DNA from: Platanthera guangdongensis
Taxonomy: Eukaryota; Streptophyta; Magnoliopsida; Asparagales; Orchidaceae
Assembly (NCBI GenBank): GCA_039583875.1
Contig: CM077163.1
Coordinates: 231,810,646-231,874,645 of the forward strand
Reading direction: 5' to 3'
DNA length: 64,000 nucleotides
Shown here: one piece after another, positions 44,585-52,900 of the stretch
Numbering within the stretch: the stretch's first letter is position 1
How the letters are laid out: every line of letters starts with the position of its first letter
The notes under the pieces: model-generated
The model's input: the letters and a program-made list of their open reading frames with translations, nothing else
Told to the model about the DNA's origin: nothing
Database searches by the model: none
Program-made: the position numbers and the translations under genes

Positions 44585-45442
44585 ATGGATTTGGTTGGAC
44601 TGTTCCCCCAGGCCAGCGGTCAGAGAAGTTTCCTCCTAGTGATGATCGACTACTTCTCGAAGTGGATGGAGGTGAAGGCGTTGGCCAAGGTGACCTCCCA
44701 AGTGATCAGGAACTTTGTCTGGGGGGAGATCATCTGTCGCCATGGGCTGCCCCAGGCCATCGTCACCGACAACGGACCCCAGTTCGCCAGTGCCGAGTTC
44801 ACCAGCTTCTGCGAGCAGCTTGGAATCGACCTCAGGTTCGCCTCGGTCCACCACCCCAGGAGCAACGGGCAGGTGGAAGCCGCGAATAAGATCATCGTCA
44901 ATCTCCTCAAGAAAAAGGTGGAAAACTTGAGGGGGAGCTGGGTGGAGCAACTCCCCGCGGTTCTTTGGGCCCTAAGAACCACCCCTAACACGGCCACGGG
45001 GGAGACCCCCTTCAAGCTCTCCCATGGGTGCGAGGCGATGCTCCCCATAGAATTTGAAGTCCAAACGCCGCGAGTCGGGGCGGCCAGGGAGGGCCGAGAG
45101 GAATGGCGAGCCGAGAACGAGGGGGAGCTGAGACTCTCCCTTGACATGGTGGAAGAGTTGAGGGACCTTTCGGCCATCCGACAGGAGGAGGTCAAAAGGA
45201 GGATGGCAAAATACTTTGACAAGCATGTCAGAGTCAAGCAGTTCGCGGAAGGAGACCTGGTGCTGAAGAAGGTGGACGCGGCAGGGAGGTCAGCATCCGT
45301 TGGAAAGCTCAACCCCAGCTGGGAGGGGCCATTCATTGTGAAGGAAGCTTTGAAGTTAGGGGGCTATCGGCTCCAAAATGTAGAGGGCGAGACCCTGAGT
45401 CTCACCTGCAGTGGAGACGACCTGAAGAGGTTTTTTCCCTAA
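44585..45442 (+). pseudogene. Gypsy A integrase core and C-terminus
   Basis: Continues in frame after TAG 44,564. Catalytic triad kept: Asp in WGMDLVG, Asp in IVTDNGPQFAS, Glu in GQVEAANKII. C-terminal SH3-like part DLVLKKVDAAG and GKLNPSWEGPFIV. Ends in TAA at 45,440-45,442. Confidence 0.88.
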
Positions 45443-45527
45443 GCACCTGTAAGCAACACGATTTGTTATAATGAATTCCTTTTTTCTCCCCCCCCAGAAT
45501 TGTCATAGCCAGCTTGCACAAAGAATT

Positions 45528-47055
45528 GGAATGTGTTTGGACCCCGAGAAGATCCCGCTGCCAGGCTCTCACCTAGCTGGCAGGGCCGGAAGTTACTCGG
45601 TGTCATCCCTAGCCTCGAGAAGATCCCGCTGCCAGGCTCTCACCTAGCTGGCAGGGCCGGAATTCACTCGATGGAATGTGTTTGGACCCCGAGAAGATCC
45701 CGCTGCCAGACTCTGACTTAGCTGGCAGGGCCGGAAGTCACTCGGTCTCATCCCTAGCCTCGAGAAGATCCCGCTGCCAGGCTCTCACCTAGCTGGCAGG
45801 GCCGGAAGTCACTCGATGGAATGTGTTTGGACCCCGAGAAGATCCCGCTGCCAGGCTCTCACCTAGCTGGCAGGGCCGGAAGTCACTCGGTGTCATCCCT
45901 AACCTCGAGAAGATCCCGCTGCCAGGCTCTCACCTAGCTGGCAGGGCCGGAAGTCACTCGATGGAATGTGTTTGGACCCCGAGAAGATCCCGCTGCCAGG
46001 CTCTCACCTAGCTGGCAGGGCCGGAAGTCACTCGGTGTCATCCCTAGCCTCGAGAAGATCCCACTGCCAGGCTCTCACCTAGCTGACAGGGCCGGAAGTC
46101 ACTCGATGGAATGTGTTTGGACCCCGAGAAGATCCTGCTGCCAGGCTCTCACCTAGCTGGCAGGGCCGGAAGTCACTCGGTGTCATCCCTAGCCTCGAGA
46201 AGATCCTGCTGCCAGGCTCTCACCTAGCTGGCAGGGCCGGAAGTCACTCGATGGAATGTGTTTGGACCCCGAGAAGATCCCGCTGCCAGGCTCTCACCTA
46301 GCTGGCAGGGCCGGAAGTCACTCGGTGTCATCCCTAGCCTCGAGAAGATCCCGCTGCCAGGCTCTCACCTAGCTGGCAGGGCCGGAAGTCACTCGATGGA
46401 ATGTGTTTGGACCCCGAGAAGATCCCGCTGCTAGGCTCTCACCTAGCTGGCAGGGCCGAAAGTCACTTAGTGTCATCCCTAGCCTCGAGAAGATCCCGCT
46501 GCCAGGCTCTCACCTAGCTGGCAGGGCCGGAAGTCACTCGATGGAATGTGTTTGGACCCCGAGAAGATCCCGCTGCCAGGCTCTCACCTAGCTGGCAGGG
46601 CCGGAAGTCACTCGGTGTCATCCCTAGCCTCGAGAATATCCCGCTGCCAGGCTCTCACCTAGCTGGCAGGGCCGGAAGTCACTCGATGGAATGTGTTTGG
46701 ACCCCGAGAAGATCCCGCTGCCAGGCTCTCACCTAGCTGGCAGGGCCGGAAGTCACTCGGTGTCATCCCTAGCCTCGAGAAGATCCCGCTGCCAGGCTCT
46801 CACCTAGCTGGCAGGGCCGGAAGTCACTCGATGGAATGTGTTTGGACCCCGAGAAGATCCCGCTGCCAGGCTCCCACCTAGCTGGCAGGGCTGGAAGTCA
46901 CTCGGTGTCATCCCTAGCCTCGAGAAGATCCCGCTGCCAGGCTCTCACCTAGCTGGCAGGGCCGGAAGTCACTCGATAGCAATGGTTTGCGACCCAGAAC
47001 GAATCACACTGCCGGGCTCCCACCTAGCCGGCAAGGCCGGGAACTACTCGAATGG
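45528..47055. repeat. 145-bp dimeric tandem array, ten units plus a degenerate end
   Basis: Ten near-identical 145-bp units (45,528-46,977), each made of two ~72-bp halves that share GAGAAGATCCCGCTGCCAGG and CTAGCTGGCAGGGCCGGAAG. CTGCCAG...CTGGCAG forms a stem of 7 bp in every half. A diverged half-unit continues to about 47,055. The array lies between convergent reading units: sense pol ends at 45,442 and antisense gene 1 ends at 47,455. 62-codon open frames recurring every 145 bp are artefacts. Confidence 0.92.
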
Positions 47056-47454
47056 TGTTAATAGCGGGTCGGAATCACAAAAGTAAACCAAAAAGGGGTC
47101 AAACATGACCACCCAGCCCCAAGAGAGACGACCGAACGGAGGCAGAGACCTACGCGAAGAACCCTCAAGAGATTCGATAACTCAGGCAAAGGGAGAGCCA
47201 ACTCGCCTCGCTTGGCGGGCGAGCAGCCGCATCATCGGGGCTGGGCCGCAGAGGCAGGTCGTGTTGTATGGCAATAGCAAATATACGAATAAGGCGGGCG
47301 AGAGAGCATTTATAAAAGCAATAATAGGTGAAAATCGCGAAGTCTAGGCGCAGCCCGCGCGTACATCTTAAAACAGGTAAACACACATGATAATATACAT
47401 CTGACAAACAAATGACAAAAAGCAGGGGTGACGCGAGATCCGGGGGGAGAAGTC

Positions 47455-49371
47455 CTAAACGGGCCGGAAGGATTTGTCCCCAGGGTCCGGCACGGGAAGG
47501 AATAGCGCCGGCACCACGTCGCCCGCCGAGAGTTCCGCCGCCTCACTCTTGAGGAGATCCGCGCGTCGCAGCATTTGCATCGTGTATTTCGCGGCGCTGG
47601 CGGCGTTCTTTTGCATCAGCACCTCCAAGTCGTAGTCGGAGAGGTGGTCGAGCGGACATACCCTGCTGTCTGGAGGAGGTACAGCGGCGGCGGCCTCCAG
47701 CTCGCGTACTCGTGCCTCCAGCGTCGCCTTGTCCTGACCAAGGGTGGCGATCTCGGCACCCATCCGGCTCGCCGTCGCCGCGTCCTGGGAAAAGGAAGAA
47801 GAAGAATCGTGAGCTGCGTTTGCGAGAAGGGGCGGTAGTTCAGGATGAGTGCGTACCACCCCGCCCAGGTACTGCGCGAGGGACTCCTCTGCCACGTCGG
47901 TCCGCCTCCTCTGAAGGTTCGCGTCCTCCTGAGCGAGCTTCTGAGCCTCCTCCCTCTCGTCCGCCAGCTTCTTCAGGGAGGTGGCGTTCCGCTCCAGTAG
48001 GGTGCAGCGCCTCCCTACCATATGAGCTAGCTCCAGGCCGCGTAGCTGGGCCCGCGCGCTCTCGTGAACCAATACCCGCGTCACCTCTTTGTCGTAGATG
48101 GCGGCGTCTTCTCGCGAGTACAGGCCGAACGAGAAGTTGTAGGCCTCCCCGCCGATGGTGTCCTGCTCCATCCAACTCGGCAGCAAGGTCGAGATCGCGA
48201 CGCGATTCGACTCCTTGTCCCACGAAAGGAGCGGCGCGCCGAGCTCGTCCAGATATCTCTCGCCGTAGCCGAAGTTGCGGTGACCCCTCGGCACCGGCTT
48301 CGCGGCAGCTTGAGACCCGTCCGGTGGCGCGGAGGTTCCCGCCGCCCTGTCCGGGGTATCGCTGGTCGAAGCAACCAGCGGGGGCGAAGGGCCCTCGGCC
48401 GAAAGGCCCATAGGGGCCTTGCCTTTCCTTTGGCTCGCGGCGGGTTGCTGACCCGCGGTCTTCGCCGCCTTCGGCGGAGGGGAGGGCTGTCCGCCACCCG
48501 GCCGCTTCTTGGCCGGGACCGACGAGATGTCGCGCTGAGCGGCATCCGCAGCCTGAGCTCGGGCGAGAACCCCGGGGGGGATCCGGGCGCTCTCGTAAGG
48601 GGGGTGAAGAGGGATGTCGCGCTCACCTGCAAAGGAGGAGGGGTGAGATAAAGGAAAAATGGGGGGATAAGGCAGAACAGCGGCGAGTGGCAAACCTCCC
48701 CCTGGCGGGACGGCGACGAGGTCGCCAAGATGGAGGCGCAGGTACGCAACCTCAAAATTCTTCCTGGCAAAGAACGCGCACAAGTCGGCTTCATGACCGC
48801 CTAGGCTGGGCGGCCGGTAGCTCGCCTCGCTAAGCTGCACCGGCGAGAAGGGGACGTTGCCGAAATCCCCTTTGACGAACAGGAACTTCTTGAGCCAATT
48901 ATGACTCTTATTTACTGTCTCCCGCATCTTGAGGTGGGTGCTGGAGAAGTAGGCGGTCCCGTCCCGATTCGCCCGGAAGGAAAACAGTTTCCGTAAAACG
49001 GCGAGGCTGAACTCCACTCGCTCCTCTCGCAGGAAGCAGGCGAACCCCACCACAACGGCTATGGAGTTCGGGGTCATCTGACCTAGGACGACCCCGAAGT
49101 ATTTCAGCACCTGGCGCACCTCGGGCCACAGGGGGAGTCGCAGGGCCACCTCAAAGTGGGCTAGAGGGATGGCGAGCTCGTCCCCGGATAAGTCGTTGAT
49201 CTTTTCTCTATCCCCGGGCCGTCTCGCAGAAAAGCCCGGCGGAACGTGGTCGCCGAGAGCATCCAGGTACTCACGTTCAGAGATGACGACGTGAGGAAAA
49301 TCGTGCTCCGAGAAGGTCCAGGCGCACTTACTCCGTCCGTCCACGTCGCCGCCGCCTCCGCCCATTCCCAC
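47455..49371 (-). CDS. Gypsy A antisense gene 1: putative gypsy-type transposon protein (Transposase_28-like)
   Basis: Open for 638 codons on the strand opposite to gag-pol. Residues ~17-175 match the plant family annotated 'putative gypsy type transposon' (PF04195): IPLAHFEVALRLPLWPEVR, LGQMTPNSIAVVVGF and FSFRANRDG...SHNWLKKFLFVKG. A Pro/Ala/Lys-rich linker and a coiled-coil-like C-terminal half (LKKLADEREEAQKLAQED; LGQDKATLEARVRELEAA) follow. Two stretches look like introns, both multiples of three: 48,695-48,627 (GTTTGCC...CTCCTTTGCAG, 69 nt) and 47,856-47,785 (GTACGCAC...TTTTCCCAG, 72 nt). Splicing would give 591 residues. A TATA box lies ~120 bp upstream. Function unknown; antisense extra ORFs are known in some Tat elements. 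Confidence 0.8.
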   Translation of the reverse strand: MGMGGGGGDVDGRSKCAWTFSEHDFPHVVISEREYLDALGDHVPPGFSARRPGDREKINDLSGDELAIPLAHFEVALRLPLWPEVRQVLKYFGVVLGQMTPNSIAVVVGFACFLREERVEFSLAVLRKLFSFRANRDGTAYFSSTHLKMRETVNKSHNWLKKFLFVKGDFGNVPFSPVQLSEASYRPPSLGGHEADLCAFFARKNFEVAYLRLHLGDLVAVPPGGGLPLAAVLPYPPIFPLSHPSSFAGERDIPLHPPYESARIPPGVLARAQAADAAQRDISSVPAKKRPGGGQPSPPPKAAKTAGQQPAASQRKGKAPMGLSAEGPSPPLVASTSDTPDRAAGTSAPPDGSQAAAKPVPRGHRNFGYGERYLDELGAPLLSWDKESNRVAISTLLPSWMEQDTIGGEAYNFSFGLYSREDAAIYDKEVTRVLVHESARAQLRGLELAHMVGRRCTLLERNATSLKKLADEREEAQKLAQEDANLQRRRTDVAEESLAQYLGGVVRTHPELPPLLANAAHDSSSSFSQDAATASRMGAEIATLGQDKATLEARVRELEAAAAVPPPDSRVCPLDHLSDYDLEVLMQKNAASAAKYTMQMLRRADLLKSEAAELSAGDVVPALFLPVPDPGDKSFRPV

Positions 49372-49486
49372 CGAATCGCCGCCGAACGCGCGAGATAGAG
49401 CCAGAAGGCGAGCGCGAACCGTACTTCGCGGGAAAAAGGAAGCGAGAGGACGTTTGGAATCGGTGAAGGAATAAGAGCCAGCAAGG

Positions 49487-49498
49487 CCTATTTATAGG
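49487..49498 (-). promoter_or_regulatory. TATA box for antisense gene 1
   Basis: CCTATAAATAGG, 116-127 bp upstream of the ATG at 49,371. A start site 25-30 bp downstream would leave a leader of roughly 90 nt. It is oriented against the element's genomic RNA. Confidence 0.65.
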
Positions 49499-49959
49499 GA
49501 AAGAGAAAGGGCGGGAAACTTCCCGCCGAAAGACGGGGTGCAGATAGCAAAAATCAGCCCGACGGTTCGACTTCCCAGCGCGCAACCGCACCCCAAAGGC
49601 CGATCGGGCGCGGTTCTCGCCCGGCCGCGTCCGCGGAAGACCCGAGCGGGCGAGTCTCGACCCGCACCCGCCCGGGATTCCGCGCGAGTCGGGAGGCTCC
49701 CGTCTGGCGAGCTCCTCGGCTCGCCCTCGCCCCGATCAGCACGAGGGGAAGAGCGGATCTTTCCCTTAACCCGCCCACAGAAAGCAAGAGCAACATCATG
49801 ATAATTTCAACAAACCTCAGCAGTAAAAAGTTAGGCCCATAGGCGGGCAAAAAGAGTCGCAAGTGGTTACAAATACAAGATAACTTTGAAATAACAGCAA
49901 CCCCGCGGTATCCCGCAAGCGGGGGGGGGGGGGGGGGGGGGGGGGGGCAGAAGGCTGGA
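49499..49959. other. Spacer between the two antisense genes, with a 27-G run
   Basis: Non-coding. 49,921-49,947 is an uninterrupted run of 27 G, just past the stop codon of antisense gene 2. Such runs are often of uncertain length in assemblies. No other feature seen apart from upstream promoter sequence of gene 1. Confidence 0.7.
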
Positions 49960-52900
49960 TCAGTACTCGACCCACTTCCATCTTTGCCGCCGCTTCGTTC
50001 CCGATCGCGGCGGCACGCGAGGGTCGTGGTAATCGCGAACCGCCACCAGTTCCCGCTGAGCCAGGCCGACTTGCTCTGTGGCGCTCCTAAGATACCCCTC
50101 GGCTCGCGTTATATGCACGCCCGGTGAAGTGACATCATTGTCTTCCGCTGCGCGTGGAGGTCCCTCCAAGGCCGCGAGCCGGGCCTCGGTCTCGGCCTTA
50201 TCTTCATCGACCCTCTTCACGATCTCCTGCAGCAGCAGCATGTGTTTTTGGAACAGCCGTGTCACCTGCCTCTTCATTCCCACCGCATCGGTCGGGTCGC
50301 CCAGGTAATCAGAGACACTGTCCACGTCGGGCGGAGGCGAATACCCTTCGCTCATCTCAGTTTCGGAGGAGGCCCTGTTGTAGCCTACAAATGGGGCGAG
50401 TCAGAAGGAGCGAACAAGGACAAAGCCAACGGTAAGTACCAGCTCACCAGGGGTTGGCACGTCGCCCGCGCCGACGGATGGGCGAGAGGAGCCCGGCCGA
50501 CCCTGAAAGGTTTCTCCCTCGAGGGTCTCAAGAGATTTTCCCAGTCCGTGGGGAGCCAGCGGGCGGGGGGTTTCCGGAGGTGGGCGGTCCAGACCTGGGG
50601 AACTAGCGACCCTCTCAGGCGACAAGGGAGGGGGGCGATCCTTTCCCCTGTTTCCCACCTCTTCACAAGGAATTGCCTGCAAAACAAAAGATCAGAGGTA
50701 CAGCGATAATCCGCGTGTTAGAAAGTAGCGAAAAAGAGAGAACAAGCGAATAAGCTTTTGAATAATTGAAATTTTATTATCCAAAAAAGATAACTATTAC
50801 AAAGGTATGCCCTCCCTTATATAGAATGAAGGAGAGATGAGAGAATACAAATAAGAGATGTGGGACTAAAAATTTACAAGCTAAGCGGACTGTACAAAGT
50901 AAACCGCACAAGCCGCGCGGTTAGACAGAAGGACTAACCGCACGGCTACAACAAGAGAAGCAGAGAGGTCGCCTGTGAAGATCGCTAGACCGCCCGGTTT
51001 ACAAGCCGGCGAGTCAAACCGCCAGACCGCGCGGTCTTCAACCCGCCAAGACAGACCGCCCGGTCACCAACTTCAACACTCCCCCTCAAGCTGGAGCATA
51101 TATATCAATCATGCCCAGCTTGTCGCAAACATGCAGAAACGAGGCGGAAACTGGCTTGGTGAAGATGTCAGCCAGCTCTTTATCAGACGTGACAAACGGA
51201 GTGCAAATTTGTTCTTTTAAAATCTCTTCACGAATGAAATGGCAGTCAACCTCAATGTGCTTTGTTCTTTCATGGAATACCGGATTTTTGGAGATGTATA
51301 TGGCGGCCTTGTTATCACAAAACATAGGTAGAGGATGGTTGTACACCTCTCCTAAATCTAGCATGAGAGCCCGCAACCATTTCAACTCACAAGTGGTTGA
51401 CGCCATACTGTGATACTCAGCTTCTGCACTGGACCTAGAGACAACAGACTGCTTCTTGCTCTTCCAGCTCACCAGATTTCCCCCAACAAAGATGCAAAAA
51501 CCTGAGGTTGACTTGCGATCCCCTTTATCATCAGCATAACTTGCATCTGAGTAGGCTTCAATCCTCAGATGACCATTCTTCTGAAAAAGTAATCCTTTCC
51601 CAGGCGCTGCTTTGACATACTCCAAGATCCGCAAGGCGGACTGTAGATGACACTCCCTAGGCGCTTGCATGAATTGACTTACCTTGCCCACAGCATAGGA
51701 AATGTCGGGTCTGGTCACTGTGAGATATATGAGCTTACCAATCAGACGCCTGTACCGCGAACTATCTGAAAGAGGAGGCGAATCATCTGTCCAGGTTTTG
51801 TCCTCCCCAGTAGCCATGGGGCATCGGGCAGGTTTTGCTCCAGTTAATCCTGCCTCTTTTAAAAGATCAAGGGCATACTTACGCTGAGAGAGAACTAAGG
51901 AGTCGGGCTTCCGAGAGAGTTCGATCCCCAGAAAGTACTTTGGAGAGCCCATATCTTTAGTGATCAGATGTTGGCGAAGATGTCGCTTTGTCAGGGCTAC
52001 CCCTTCCTGGTCATCGTCAGTGAGAAGAATATCATCGACGTACACAGCAAGAATAACCAGCCCAGAAGGAGTTTTGCGAATAAAGAGAGAGTGATCAGCA
52101 GAGCTTCGCACAAAACCAATAGCCGCCACAATGCCGCTGAACTTGTCAAACCAAGCTCGAGGACTCTGCTTGAGGCCATAAATTGCCTTCTGCATCCGGC
52201 ATACTCGTGTCTCCCCCGGAGCAACATACCCAGGAGGTTGCTCCATGTAAACGGCCTCGTGAAGATCACCATAAAGGAAGGCATTCTTGACGTCCAGCTG
52301 AGAAATCGGCCAATCCCGATTGACGGCCACAGAGAGAAGAACCCGGATAGTGCTGAGACGAGCCACAGGGGAGAAGGTGTCAAAGTAATCAACCCCATAG
52401 GTCTGAGTAAAGCCCTTAGCAACAAGGCGAGCCTTATACCGATCCACAGTGCCGTCTGGGCTAAATTTGACCACAAAGACCCAGCAACAGCCAACAACAT
52501 CAGTACCGAAGGGAGGAGGAACAAGAGTCCAGGTACCCCGCTCAGTTAGGGTCGCCATTTCCTCATCCATGGCCATCTTCCAGTGAGGAATAGCAAGGGC
52601 CTCCTGATAGGAGCGGGGTGTGGCAGTGGCAGAGATAGCCAGTGCAAATGCCCTGCGAGAAGGGGTAAGACGATCATAGGAAACAACAGCAGCAAGGGGG
52701 TGTAGGGTACACGTCTGCACCCCTTTGCGAAGAGCTATAGGAAGATCCAGGTCAGCCGGGCCCGCGGCATCCGGAGCATCCGTGGTAGAGAAAGCTGGCC
52801 CGGGAGAAGAGAGCGACGACAACGGAAATGAGGGAGAGGGTGGTGGAGAAGGGAGAGAGAGAGGTGGAGGAAGAGGAGGGGGTGGAGACGGTGTAGGGGT

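Larger units (their letters stand above)
39992..45442 (+). pseudogene. Gypsy A Gag-Pol, single frame of 1,817 codons with seven nonsense codons
   Basis: From the ATG at 39,992 to the TAA at 45,442 one frame is kept, with stops at 40,925, 41,285, 41,942, 42,344, 42,449, 42,596 and 44,564. In each case one transition would explain the stop (CAG to TAG before EERR, FLEM, VRVRG, KNVDIF and possibly QKKR; TGG to TGA before RLCINF; TGG to TAG before PFAIWGMD). No frameshift occurs. The element as it stands cannot make a complete Gag-Pol. Domain details are given in the sub-entries. Confidence 0.9.

Noticed and set aside
45533..47086. Series of 62-codon plus-strand frames at 145-bp spacing
   Set aside because: They are the tandem array translated; no start context or domain.
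48064..48651. Plus-strand frames of 195 and 233 codons opposite antisense gene 1
   Set aside because: Arg-rich shadow translations of a GC-rich coding strand; the minus-strand frame has the recognisable PF04195-like domain.
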